In this document: positions 39,878 to 50,345 of the stretch, in pieces
How the letters are laid out: every line of letters starts with the position of its first letter
Numbering within the stretch: position 1 is the first letter of the stretch
Assembly (NCBI RefSeq): GCF_000815465.1
Contig: NZ_JSWE01000096.1
Location: 124,001 to 188,000 of the forward strand
DNA length: 64,000 nucleotides
Direction: 5' to 3'
DNA from: Candidatus Jidaibacter acanthamoeba
GTDB lineage: Bacteria; Pseudomonadota; Alphaproteobacteria; Rickettsiales; Midichloriaceae
Position numbers and translations under genes: made by a program
The notes under the pieces: generated by a model
The model's database searches: none
What the model saw: the letters and a program-made list of their open reading frames with translations, nothing else
What the model was told of the DNA's origin: nothing

Positions 39878-42070
39878 ATGTTAAACATAAACCCTACCTG
39901 GAATTGGAATTCTTCACTGTTTTCTCAAATTGATTTTAAAAATTCTTTATTTTTTAAGCCTACACTTGAACTGAATCCTATTGCTAATGTTGTAGGCGGG
40001 ATTTTATCAATTTATACTTTCAGTAATTTTTTAGATACGTGGAATCATAAATTTTCAACCGCTGAAAAATTGAAAGAGCTTAACTTAAGAGATGTTTATC
40101 ATATACTTAGCCTCTCTACGCTAATCGCTCCTCTTGCCGGTATTATCCAAAATTCTTCAGTATTTTATAAAAGTTACTCAAGCTATCTTTATAGCTCTTT
40201 GAGGGGTAATAATATATACACCCTGTTGGGAGGTTCAATTGTCCTATATAATCTTCCCAATGCTTTAAAATCAGTATATAATTTAGCAAGCCGAAAAGGA
40301 ACTGCCGATGATTGGCTCACAATTGCTAAAACCGGTGCTTTGTATACAATCGGAGCCGGGTTTATATGTAACTCTAAATGGATTTTAAATGCCGTAAGTC
40401 CTTGGGTTCAAGCTATTAACACCTGGAACATTTCCGCCATGCTGCTTTTCAGATCTTTTGATATTATTAGCGGCAGAGATAGGGACGATTCCGCTTTAGA
40501 AGCTTCGTTAAGTATCATATTTACGGTAGCCGGATTTTTCACCCTAAATGGGGCTATAAAATCCGGGATTGCGTTAGCGCTCGTGTATAAATTTTCCTCA
40601 TATTTAGGAACAGATGGGCAATATACAAAATTATTGCGTTATGTTGATAGGATAACCACCGTCGGAGCCGCAATTTATATGGCACCTAAAGTTATAGGCC
40701 TTGTTATGGGGGCAACTGCTTCTCCGGCTTTATCCTCTGTTGCCGGGTTTATATCTTCAATCGGTATTTCACAATTTTTATCATCTGTTGCAACTTATGT
40801 TGGTTCAACTCAAGCAGCGGCGGTGGCCGCTCCTGTTGTAACCTATTTTTCTCCGCTTTTATTACCGGCGGCTGCTTTAACGATCGGCGGATTAGCGTTT
40901 TATAAAGGCTATTCTTTTCATAAAGAACGGATGAATTCAACCTATAAAGATCCTAAGCACATACTTTATGATCCGGAAGGAAGAAGAGAATTCAAAATAA
41001 CGGACATTTTAACGAATACTTTTAATATCAGCAGAAATTTTCATAATCTTGAGTTAAGGAGCGGGATAAAGATGATTCCGGCCATGGCTGCAATAGGGAT
41101 AAGTTTCGGGGTTGGAACTATCTTATGCTATTCATGCGTAGCTGTGTTTGCTCCCTACCTGGCTCCGCTTGCTACTAGTGCAGCAGTTGTTATTATTCCT
41201 AAAATTGCTGCCGGCGGTCTTACGGGATATTTAGCGAGTGCCGGAATAGTTGCAGGGACTGGTGCTTTATTAGGAGGGATAAAGGGGCTATATGGAGGGA
41301 ATATAGTGCAGAATACTATAAAATACGCCGGGTATGCCGGGGGTGCCTTATTATTATCCTCATTAGCATTTGGAAGTAATGCAGGCGTATTAGCCGTTGC
41401 TGCGCTTACTTCAGTGGCTCCTGTAGTAGTAGCTTTCTCTATCGGGGCTTTTGTGTCCTCTATAATTATAGCAAACATCTCTACTTTTGCTTATCAGCAG
41501 AAAAAACCAGGACATGTTGTAACTGCTGAAAGGCTACTTTCAAATATAACAGAGCTTAATAAACAACTTAAAAAAATTCCCTTTGAGGAGTATCCAAGTT
41601 TTTTCATCGGTGAGATAAACCGGGGAGCTATATATATTGAAGCTTCAAGAATTAACCTTCCTGCCGGTATAACTTCACTTGACTTATTGCAACCGGGAAA
41701 CGGTGCAAATGCTTTAGTACCGGTCGAAAACCCGGGAGCTATGCCTAATGCTGGAATTAACTATTCTTATCAACCTGTTGAAAATATAGATAAAATAAAT
41801 GATTTTATGAGTAACCTGCAAAAGTTAGCCGGAATAGTTTCCGAATTTTACAATTTTAATGAAAGTCAACGAAAACAATTTATCCAAGCTACGCTATTAT
41901 TTAAAAAAGATATAAAATATTTTAAAAAACAAATTACAGACCATTCTATTACCAACCCTGAAGATAAAATAACATCCAAAAATATTTTATATGTCTTAAA
42001 CGAATGCCAAGCAACTCTTAAATCTTTAGATAAAACAATTAACCCTGATCAGATTTATAAAGGAATCTAG
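39878..42070 (+). CDS. Large multi-pass membrane protein, unknown function
   Basis: 730 residues, no family recognised. Several hydrophobic stretches rich in Ala, Gly and Ser occur at about 85-105, 205-230, 265-345 and 395-530, including GYLASAGIVAGTGALLGGIKG. Residues 540-730 are polar and helical and probably soluble. No signal peptide is evident. The glycine/alanine-rich repeated helices resemble pore or membrane-remodelling proteins in general character only. It precedes the WecA-like gene by 65 bp on the same strand. Confidence 0.7.
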   Translation: MLNINPTWNWNSSLFSQIDFKNSLFFKPTLELNPIANVVGGILSIYTFSNFLDTWNHKFSTAEKLKELNLRDVYHILSLSTLIAPLAGIIQNSSVFYKSYSSYLYSSLRGNNIYTLLGGSIVLYNLPNALKSVYNLASRKGTADDWLTIAKTGALYTIGAGFICNSKWILNAVSPWVQAINTWNISAMLLFRSFDIISGRDRDDSALEASLSIIFTVAGFFTLNGAIKSGIALALVYKFSSYLGTDGQYTKLLRYVDRITTVGAAIYMAPKVIGLVMGATASPALSSVAGFISSIGISQFLSSVATYVGSTQAAAVAAPVVTYFSPLLLPAAALTIGGLAFYKGYSFHKERMNSTYKDPKHILYDPEGRREFKITDILTNTFNISRNFHNLELRSGIKMIPAMAAIGISFGVGTILCYSCVAVFAPYLAPLATSAAVVIIPKIAAGGLTGYLASAGIVAGTGALLGGIKGLYGGNIVQNTIKYAGYAGGALLLSSLAFGSNAGVLAVAALTSVAPVVVAFSIGAFVSSIIIANISTFAYQQKKPGHVVTAERLLSNITELNKQLKKIPFEEYPSFFIGEINRGAIYIEASRINLPAGITSLDLLQPGNGANALVPVENPGAMPNAGINYSYQPVENIDKINDFMSNLQKLAGIVSEFYNFNESQRKQFIQATLLFKKDIKYFKKQITDHSITNPEDKITSKNILYVLNECQATLKSLDKTINPDQIYKGI

Positions 42071-42135
42071 ATAAAAAAGGTTTTATATAATTTTGTTTTT
42101 GTTAATATAATTTTTAAAATTTTAGAAAGCTAATA

Positions 42136-43170
42136 ATGAGCCTTGAGTTAAGTATAGTTACATTAATCGGTTGTTTCATTTTTTCTTATTTACTTTCGGG
42201 GAATTTTATTCGACTGCTTACTAAAAAGAAAATTATTGCTATCCCAAACAGTAGAAGTAACCATAAATCACCTACTCCGCTCGGGGGAGGGTTAGCTATA
42301 ATTATCTCCTTCTTTATCGGCTGTATTCCCTTTCTGTTCCTCTATAATGATACAGTAAAACCTCCTCTCTATATTGCTTCCGCACTTGCACTATTATGTG
42401 TAATTTCATTTAGGGATGATATTAAGCATGTCCCGGCCGCTATAAGGCTTATAGCTCATTTTGTGGCGGCTATTATAGGTGCATTCGTAGTTAAGCATAA
42501 CGGCTTAATTTTTAAAGGTATTATTGATCCGGATATTGAATATATTTTTATTGTTCTTGCGATTGTAACTTTCATTAACCTTTTTAATTTTATGGATGGC
42601 ATAGACGGCATCACAGGCGCGCAAGTCATTTATTTAGGGATAGCAATTGCTTTAATTTTAAGTTTTTTGAACAATCAGAGCAGTTATATCTATATATCAC
42701 TTCTGCTGGTTGCATGTACTTTCGGATTTTTAATATATAATTGGCATCCGGCACGCATTTTTATCGGGGATGCGGGAAGTATTACCATCGGTTACATTCT
42801 TTCATTATTACTATTGATTATTGCTGCTAAAGGAGCCTGGGTGCAGGCAATTATTCTTCCTATGTATTATTTCGCCGATGCAGGATATATACTGTTAAAA
42901 CGAGCAATATCTTTGGAAAAAATTTGGCAGGCTCATTCGGAACATTTCTTTCAACGTGCGGTGAGGGCGGGGAGAAGTCATGCCGAGGTGGTAGTAAAAA
43001 TTATTATACTAAATATTATTTTGCTTAATCTGAGTTTGGGAGCTTTGCATTTTAAGGGAGAAATCTTAATTGAATGCCTCTTTATATTATGTGCTTTGGT
43101 AGGAACTATTGTTACTATTAATATTTTACCTATCAAAATACCATTGCTGGATTTAAAAGCAAAAAGGTAA
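42136..43170 (+). CDS. Polyprenyl-phosphate sugar-1-phosphate transferase (WecA/MraY family)
   Basis: 344 residues with about ten membrane helices. Family motifs: NHKSPTPLGGGLAI (47-60); LFNFMDGIDGITG (150-162, Mg-binding aspartates); and ARIFIGDAGSITIGYILS. SEHFFQRAVRAGRSHAEV resembles the HHHF loop of the family. It transfers a sugar-1-phosphate (GlcNAc-1-P or another) to undecaprenyl phosphate to start a surface polymer. WecA-type is favoured over MraY because the MraY-specific loops are absent. Confidence 0.88.
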   Translation: MSLELSIVTLIGCFIFSYLLSGNFIRLLTKKKIIAIPNSRSNHKSPTPLGGGLAIIISFFIGCIPFLFLYNDTVKPPLYIASALALLCVISFRDDIKHVPAAIRLIAHFVAAIIGAFVVKHNGLIFKGIIDPDIEYIFIVLAIVTFINLFNFMDGIDGITGAQVIYLGIAIALILSFLNNQSSYIYISLLLVACTFGFLIYNWHPARIFIGDAGSITIGYILSLLLLIIAAKGAWVQAIILPMYYFADAGYILLKRAISLEKIWQAHSEHFFQRAVRAGRSHAEVVVKIIILNIILLNLSLGALHFKGEILIECLFILCALVGTIVTINILPIKIPLLDLKAKR

Positions 43171-43245
43171 CAGTAATGCAAATTAACGTTTTATTAACTA
43201 TTCATCATTAAAGTATTAATAAATAATTATATTTATTTTACTTAG

Positions 43246-44754
43246 GTGAGAGAAAGATTTTGGAAAATAGTTAATAGCCGGCGTACAAAATCTGTAATGG
43301 AAGGTATAAAAGAGTTCTTTTTCTTTTTTCCTCAAAATTATGAACAGGATACTAAATCATCAAAACAAGATTCAGACAATTTAAAGATCAACCAAGAACA
43401 AAAAGATAAAACCGAAACAGTTCAAAATTCCGAAAAAGAAGCCGACATAGAAAAAAAAACTTCCAGAACCAGTAGAGCTTGGAACTTTACTAAGAAAGCA
43501 TTTTTAGCAACTAAAGATGTAGTGACTTCTACAAGTTTCGGTAGAGTGACTTTAATTGCATCATCGGCTTTACTTTTTGCAACTGCTCCCGTGGCTCCCT
43601 GGCTTGCAGGCATCGGGCTCACTGCTGCGGTGGGGGCGGTAGCCGGCGGCTTAACGGTTGAAACCTATAGAAGATATAAACTGGGGACTTTAAAAAAAGA
43701 GGATAAATTACTAAATAAATTAACCGATGCGGAAGTTGAAAAGCACCAAACTCTTGAAAAGATGAAAGGAAGAGAGATTCCCGATGCACAGAAGGAAAAT
43801 TATAAGGAATTACTTTCCTCACTTGAAAAAGGGTTATATAAATTCCCCGGCTATGATGAAAAAACCCATAAAACCAGCTTACTTAAAGCTATGGCTAAAG
43901 CCGGAATTTTTACCGGCCCTGAGAATTTTGTGAACATAGGTGTTTCTCTAATTGCTATGGAGCCGTTATCGCTTTCCGTAACCGTCGGCATCACTATTTT
44001 AGGTTATAATCAAGAAGTAAAAAAAACAAAGCGCTATAATGACGAGAAGGTTAAGCTCTTAACTGATATGGAAGCGGCTAAAAGCGTTTTAGGCATTTCA
44101 TATGAAAATGGAAAGGGTTTACCTATACTTAAAGATATCGCGAACTTAAGGCTTGCCGAAAATATTGCAACCCAAGACTTAATGAATAAAGTAAATACTA
44201 AGCTTGAAAAAGGAGAAGAAATCGAACCGAAAGTGATGATGCAGGAATTTGAAAAGCTGCGTGGCACGCTTATGAGCGAGTTTACTAAAAAAGATAATAT
44301 ATTTGCTATGAGCGATGAAAAGGCAGCCAAAGAAGTGGAAAATAGGAGGTTAGCTTTTAGTGAAAAGGGTGATATAGAATCTTTACAAAAATTAGAGGAT
44401 ATAAAAGATTTACGGGAGCAACATAAAGACCTGTTAAAAGATAAAGTAGAATCTCAAGAAACTTTGCCGCAAAAAGCAGGTAATTTTTTTAAAACTATGG
44501 GTAAGGTTGCATGGTATGGTTTTTCTGTAAATAAAACTCAGGAAATGTTTTCACCCGTTAGAAAACATGAAGATTATACGGAAACCTTAAAAAGCTTAAA
44601 AGAATCCAAAGAGGTTGTAATTCAAAAAGCCAAAGAACCTGAAATTCAAAAAGATAAGCCCCAAGAGCCCTTAAAAGATGACCCGAACTTTTGGAGAAAA
44701 AGCATAAAACCGGTAATAGGAAGTCATAGGCAAAATGATAGTCATTCTCACTAA
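43246..44754 (+). CDS. Orphan membrane-associated protein with long helical tail
   Basis: 502 residues, apparently starting with GTG at 43246; an ATG at 43297 is an alternative and neither has a strong Shine-Dalgarno. A polar N-terminus (30-75) is rich in Lys, Asp and Gln. One glycine/alanine-rich hydrophobic stretch lies at 101-137 (VAPWLAGIGLTAAVGAVAGG) and a weaker one at about 225-250. Residues 255-500 are highly charged and helical, ending in a Lys/Pro-rich tail. No family is recognised. It may be cotranscribed with the WecA-like gene 75 bp upstream. Confidence 0.65.
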   Translation: MRERFWKIVNSRRTKSVMEGIKEFFFFFPQNYEQDTKSSKQDSDNLKINQEQKDKTETVQNSEKEADIEKKTSRTSRAWNFTKKAFLATKDVVTSTSFGRVTLIASSALLFATAPVAPWLAGIGLTAAVGAVAGGLTVETYRRYKLGTLKKEDKLLNKLTDAEVEKHQTLEKMKGREIPDAQKENYKELLSSLEKGLYKFPGYDEKTHKTSLLKAMAKAGIFTGPENFVNIGVSLIAMEPLSLSVTVGITILGYNQEVKKTKRYNDEKVKLLTDMEAAKSVLGISYENGKGLPILKDIANLRLAENIATQDLMNKVNTKLEKGEEIEPKVMMQEFEKLRGTLMSEFTKKDNIFAMSDEKAAKEVENRRLAFSEKGDIESLQKLEDIKDLREQHKDLLKDKVESQETLPQKAGNFFKTMGKVAWYGFSVNKTQEMFSPVRKHEDYTETLKSLKESKEVVIQKAKEPEIQKDKPQEPLKDDPNFWRKSIKPVIGSHRQNDSHSH

Positions 44755-45913
<1,159 letters not shown>

Positions 45914-45933
45914 AAATAGAGGAGTGAAAAAGA

Positions 45934-47304
45934 TTGGCAAAAATATATCCGCAAATAATTAAAGGTAAATTCAGATCTATAAAAGATATAACGCTGATAG
46001 GGTTGTTTTTGCTTTATTTTTGCGGATCATGGATTAGATGGGGTAGGGGTGAGAGGAGCCCGGATCAGGCTTTACTTATAGATTTACCTAACCGCCGTGC
46101 TTATCTATTCGGGATAGAAATATGGCCTGATGAAATATACTATATTACCGGCGCATTGATTCTTGCAGCTTTAGGATTATTTTTTGTTACCTCTTTACTT
46201 GGAAGAATTTGGTGCGGGTATACCTGTCCGCATACAGTTTTTACCGATATATTTTTAAAAATAGAAACCTTCTTTCAAGGGGATAGAAACAAGAGAATAA
46301 AGCTTGATAGCTCTTCATATGATATTGATAAGCTCACCCGAAAAGTCGCCACTCACATTAGTTGGTTAGGGATCGGGTTCTTATTTGCCTTCGGATGGGT
46401 AGGATATTTTTATGATGTCAAAAAACTGCTACAGGATTTAATAACATTAAAGGTAAGCGGTAATGCTACAATATGGTTATTTTCACTTACTGCCTCTACT
46501 TATTTATTCGCAGGTTTCGTAAGACAAAGAGTATGTATGTATATGTGTCCCTACGGTAGGTTTCAATCAGCAATGATTGATAAAGAGACTGTGCTTGTAA
46601 CATATGATAACGAGCGGGGTGAACCGCGGGCAGGGGAAGGTGAGCAGGAGAGAGGCGATTGCATTAGCTGCAATAAATGCGTTGTCGTGTGCCCGATGGG
46701 TATTGATATAAGAGATGGATTGCAGATGGAGTGCATAAATTGCGGCTTGTGTGTGGATGCATGCAATAGTGTTATGGAAAAGATAGGCAAGCCGTTAGAT
46801 CTTATCGGCTATAAAAGCAGTGTAATCTCCAACGATCAACAAAAAAGTAAAACTATTTTAAAACATATTTTTAGAGCAAAAACTATAATTTTTTCCTTAG
46901 TATTTGTTATAGTTGCAGGAGTCATGCTTTATAGTCTTACAAATAAGTCAACCTGTATACTATCCGTATCAAAAGATCATGGGGCATTATTTACTGTTAT
47001 TCCTGACGGAAGTATCAGAAATACTTATGATATTAAAATATTTAATAAATCCTCACGCATCAAGAATACTGAGCTAACCATTGAAGGTATGGAGAATATA
47101 AAATTTATGGTTCAGGATATAAGTGAATATGTTGATAAATATAATCTTAAAATCAAGCCGGATGCAGAATTAGAGTATAGGGTATTTATTAAAATCCCGA
47201 ATGATAATTATAATTTTAAACAAAAAGATATAAAGTTTATCTTGAAAGATCTAAATACAAATGAAATAATCGTGAAACATAATTCTTTTGTGGTTTCAAG
47301 ATGA
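45934..47304 (+). CDS. ccoG: Cytochrome c oxidase accessory protein CcoG (RdxA/FixG)
   Basis: 456 residues. N-terminal membrane helices carry WCGYTCPHTVFTDIF. QRVCMYMCPYGRFQSAM and two ferredoxin clusters, CISCNKCVVVCP and CINCGLCVDAC, follow. A C-terminal periplasmic FixG domain (about 345-456) ends the protein. It is needed for copper delivery in cbb3-type oxidase assembly. The start is TTG at 45934, supported by GAGGAG nine bases upstream; no ATG is in frame nearby. ccoNOPQ are not in the window. The stop overlaps dsbB. Confidence 0.95.
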   Translation: MAKIYPQIIKGKFRSIKDITLIGLFLLYFCGSWIRWGRGERSPDQALLIDLPNRRAYLFGIEIWPDEIYYITGALILAALGLFFVTSLLGRIWCGYTCPHTVFTDIFLKIETFFQGDRNKRIKLDSSSYDIDKLTRKVATHISWLGIGFLFAFGWVGYFYDVKKLLQDLITLKVSGNATIWLFSLTASTYLFAGFVRQRVCMYMCPYGRFQSAMIDKETVLVTYDNERGEPRAGEGEQERGDCISCNKCVVVCPMGIDIRDGLQMECINCGLCVDACNSVMEKIGKPLDLIGYKSSVISNDQQKSKTILKHIFRAKTIIFSLVFVIVAGVMLYSLTNKSTCILSVSKDHGALFTVIPDGSIRNTYDIKIFNKSSRIKNTELTIEGMENIKFMVQDISEYVDKYNLKIKPDAELEYRVFIKIPNDNYNFKQKDIKFILKDLNTNEIIVKHNSFVVSR

Positions 47305-47804
47305 GATTCGGAAATTTACTTGCATTTCTTATATTAATCTCAGCTTTTGCGCTTGGTACGGCTAAAGTTGCTGAGATAATTTTAAAAGTACCGCCTTGTA
47401 AATTATGCTATTACCAGCGCTATATTTACGGGCTGCTAATATTCCTCTGTTCATTATTCTTTATAGGAAGATTTCATATATTAAAACTGGTTATAGTTTT
47501 GACTTTGCTTGTTTCGAGTTCAGTTTTATCATTTTACCACCTGGGAATTGAGCAAAAATGGTTTTCTTATGAATCCGAGTGCACTACAACATTTAAAAAA
47601 GCGAGCACATTTTTAGAGTATAAAAAAATGCTTAAAAATAAAGATATAGTGACATGTGATCAATCATTATTCGAATTCTTAGGAATCTCCATAGCTGCAT
47701 GGAATTTTATTTACACAACTTTAATTTTGCTTATAACTTTAATTATCAGTATAAAATTTAATTGGTTTAAAGATGAAGAAACCAAGACACCTTCCGCTCC
47801 CTAA
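47301..47804 (+). CDS. dsbB: Disulfide bond formation protein DsbB
   Basis: 167 residues with four membrane helices. CKLC (Cys33, Cys36) follows the first helix, and the second pair Cys94 and Cys119 lies in the second periplasmic loop (YESEC, IVTCD), as in DsbB. It reoxidises DsbA and passes electrons to ubiquinone. The ATG overlaps the ccoG stop by 4 bases (ATGA), and its 3' end overlaps coq7 by 32 bp. The tight packing with ccoG and coq7 suggests one transcript. Confidence 0.92.
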   Translation: MRFGNLLAFLILISAFALGTAKVAEIILKVPPCKLCYYQRYIYGLLIFLCSLFFIGRFHILKLVIVLTLLVSSSVLSFYHLGIEQKWFSYESECTTTFKKASTFLEYKKMLKNKDIVTCDQSLFEFLGISIAAWNFIYTTLILLITLIISIKFNWFKDEETKTPSAP

Positions 47805-48324
47805 TAATAAGAAAGATAGACTTGCAGAAATTATGCGTGTAGATCATGCGGGGGAGTATGGTGCTAAGCGGATATATGAAGGCCAGCTGAATATTACACG
47901 GGGCGGAGCCTTACATAAGGAAATAAAAGATATGTATGAGCAGGAATTAACCCATCTTAAATATTTTGAAACTCAATTAGCACAAAAAAGAATTAGGCCG
48001 ACAATACTACAGCCCCTTTGGCATGCATTAGGATATGCACTGGGTGCTGCCACTGCTCTATGCGGAGAAAAGTCTGCAATGGCATGCACGGTTGCGGTAG
48101 AGGATGTTATCGAAGAGCATTACCAATCTCAAATTGACGAACTTTCAAATTCCAATGAAGACTCAGAACTTAAAGAAAAAATAAAGCAGTTTCGTGATGA
48201 AGAGCTTGAGCATAGAGATAGAGGAATAGCTAATAAGGCACAAGAGACTTTCGGTTATAAAACTTTATATAATATAGTGCAAACCGCGACCAAAACTGCA
48301 ATACTACTTTCAAAGAAAATTTAA
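47773..48324 (+). CDS. coq7: Demethoxyubiquinone hydroxylase Coq7
   Basis: 183 residues, the short bacterial form. IMRVDHAGEYGAKRIYEGQ (20-38) carries the first diiron glutamate (Glu28). The ExxH motif EQELTHL follows (Glu58, His61). VEDVIEEHY and RDEELEHRDRG give the second half of the site. It hydroxylates demethoxyubiquinone in ubiquinone synthesis. Its start lies 32 bp inside dsbB in another frame, an unusual but plausible coupling. MKKPRHLPLP precedes the conserved domain and is close to the usual length. Confidence 0.93.
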   Translation: MKKPRHLPLPNNKKDRLAEIMRVDHAGEYGAKRIYEGQLNITRGGALHKEIKDMYEQELTHLKYFETQLAQKRIRPTILQPLWHALGYALGAATALCGEKSAMACTVAVEDVIEEHYQSQIDELSNSNEDSELKEKIKQFRDEELEHRDRGIANKAQETFGYKTLYNIVQTATKTAILLSKKI

Positions 48325-48336
48325 TCAAATTGAAGA

Positions 48337-49146
48337 ATGTTAAAGACTCTTTTTGTTTTTGATATTGAAACTGTACCTGATCTCATTTCAGCAAGGAATC
48401 TGCTTGGCAGTGATACCCCTGAAGCAGAGCTTGGGGAAGCTTTAACTCAATATCATCTTGATATAACGCAAGGAAAAAACGGTTTCATCAGGCAGCTATT
48501 TCATCAAGTGGCAGCCATAAGTTTTTTGGAAGCAGAGATACACCATGATCAAGAGGGTGGGGAGTATTATGTATTAAAAGATATAAGATCAGGCGGAAAG
48601 GCGGAATCTACTGAAAAGGAGCTTATACAAGGCGTGTTTCAGTACTTATCAACCTTAAAAGCAAGATTGGTCAGCTTTAACGGCAGAAGTTTTGACTTAC
48701 CGGTGCTGAAATATCGAGCTATGCGTTATGGGGTGCAGGCTAAGTGGTTGCATCAGAGCGGTGATAAATGGAATAGTTATAATAGCAGATATAGTCATGA
48801 CTGGCACTGTGATCTTTTAGATGCTCTCTCGGATTACGGTGTCTCAGCTAAGATAAAAATGTCTGAAGTCTGTGCGCTCTTAGGGTTGCCGGGGAAAATA
48901 GATGTTGACGGTTCACAAGTAAGTGAATTGTTTAATCAGAATAAAATCCGAGAAATTAGAGACTATTGTGAACTTGATGTAATTAATACTTATTTGATTT
49001 ATTTAAGGCATATGCATCATATCGGGAAATTAAGCGGTAATTCCTATGATACCTGCATTGAAGATTTAATAGCATTTCTACAAAGTAAAGCGGAAGAAAA
49101 GCAAAACTTTACCCTTTTCTTAGATGAGTGGCTGAGTAAGTATTAG
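48337..49146 (+). CDS. Predicted 3'-5' exonuclease related to PolB exonuclease domain
   Basis: 269 residues. FVFDIETVPD (7-15) gives the DxE motif (Asp9, Glu11). LVSFNGRSFDLPVLKYRAM contains the second acidic motif, and IREIRDYCELDVINTYLIYLR the third (YxxxD-like). This matches the DNA_pol_B_exo2 family of DnaQ-fold 3'-5' exonucleases. The substrate is unknown. It follows coq7 by 12 bp and ends the plus-strand run that starts at tgt. Confidence 0.9.
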   Translation: MLKTLFVFDIETVPDLISARNLLGSDTPEAELGEALTQYHLDITQGKNGFIRQLFHQVAAISFLEAEIHHDQEGGEYYVLKDIRSGGKAESTEKELIQGVFQYLSTLKARLVSFNGRSFDLPVLKYRAMRYGVQAKWLHQSGDKWNSYNSRYSHDWHCDLLDALSDYGVSAKIKMSEVCALLGLPGKIDVDGSQVSELFNQNKIREIRDYCELDVINTYLIYLRHMHHIGKLSGNSYDTCIEDLIAFLQSKAEEKQNFTLFLDEWLSKY

Positions 49147-49437
49147 TTTGCAGCGTCTGCTTAGCACTTGAAGAGAATGCTCAAATGCATGAAAAAATGC
49201 ATCGGTGCACTTTCTTTTCCACTTGTGCTTGGCTTGGAGATCATAGTTGCCAAATGGGGTTGTATATTATTTTATTGGCAGAAGGATTGCTTCCCGTAGA
49301 AGTTTGCGAATATTTCTGTTTTACTGCGCTCTTCGTGCACAAATAGTGAAACATCTTTAACTGTTATAAGGCACACAAGTAGAATAAATTTTCTATACTT
49401 TTATAATAAGTAATATTGTATATTATCTCAGATAAAT
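49147..49437. other. Intergenic region of 290 bp
   Basis: The region lies between the exonuclease and the convergent transglycosylase. Two short overlapping open frames (49177-49299 and 49185-49346) are present, without Shine-Dalgarno or family resemblance. It is slightly richer in GC than most gaps here. Nothing definite recognised. Confidence 0.4.
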
Positions 49438-50238
49438 TTAATATTGTGAAAGGATTCTTTCTGAAATTTCCACTATTGCAGGGTTACCTATTTGATCTTT
49501 ATTTATTGGGAGCTTATTTCTTGAGAAAACTATAATGCCTTCTTTTGATCTTTCCAGTTTCTTTTGCCTATTTATAGTTGGCTTATTAGTTACAGAAGGA
49601 GATGAGGATCTTACTTTGGACACTAATAAAGGTTTTTTATTATCTTCGTCATATTCTTTTTTATATCCGGCTGTTTTAACAGGTAAAGCTTCACGAAGGA
49701 ATAATTTCCATCTTGTAATCACTTTGCTTGCATATTTTTCACCCAAGTGAGGAGTATGAGAATGATATCGTGCTACTGCCAACCCCCAGTTCTTGGTGTT
49801 AGTATAATGATTTTTCAAAAAATTAGCAGCATAGTTGGTGTTTATTACAGGGTTAAATGCTTGCTCAATATTAGAGAAATTTTTTCCGTGGTGGTGTAGA
49901 TTAATTTGATTGCACCCGACATCAATGTTGCGTACTCCTTTATGCATCTGCTCTTTAACAAATTTCACAGCTTTATATTTGTTTTCAAAAAAATAAGGTT
50001 TGCCTTCTATCCCGACTGCCCAAGGCCAAGGGTAAAATTTTTTGGCACTTTTATCCCATCTTCCGGATTCAATAATAGCGATTGAATGAAGTAAACTTTC
50101 CGGGATATCATATTTATTTTCATAATATTTAATAGCAACACTGCATTGCTGTGCATCATATGAATTATAAGAGGCATTTGCCTTTAAACATATCACACTT
50201 AATATAGCGATAAAGAAAGCCTTTGCCCAAAACCCCAT
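49438..50238 (-). CDS. Lytic transglycosylase, SLT domain
   Basis: From the ATG at 50238 the protein begins MGFWAKAFFIAILSVICLKANA, a clear signal peptide; an upstream ATG at 50280 would put 14 polar residues before it and is less likely. The SLT domain follows. AIIESGRWDKSAK carries the catalytic Glu, then YPWPWAVGIEG and VGCNQINLHHHG (substrate groove), and YAANFLKNHY. It cleaves murein glycan strands. The C-terminal 70 residues are basic and disordered. It lies downstream of pssA, 107 bp away from this start. Confidence 0.9.
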   Translation of the reverse strand: MGFWAKAFFIAILSVICLKANASYNSYDAQQCSVAIKYYENKYDIPESLLHSIAIIESGRWDKSAKKFYPWPWAVGIEGKPYFFENKYKAVKFVKEQMHKGVRNIDVGCNQINLHHHGKNFSNIEQAFNPVINTNYAANFLKNHYTNTKNWGLAVARYHSHTPHLGEKYASKVITRWKLFLREALPVKTAGYKKEYDEDNKKPLLVSKVRSSSPSVTNKPTINRQKKLERSKEGIIVFSRNKLPINKDQIGNPAIVEISERILSQY

Positions 50239-50345
50239 ATTACTTATATAATTCCCTTCAGTATAACTAAAATCTAGCATAATTATTTGCCGGTTAAAAC
50301 TACTTTTAACTAAGGGGGCAGAAAATTACCGACCGGATTACTTAT

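Noticed and set aside
49177-49346. Two short overlapping ORFs (about 40 and 53 codons), one with a hydrophobic stretch
   Set aside because: No ribosome site, no family resemblance and mutual overlap; chance ORFs in a noncoding gap are more likely.
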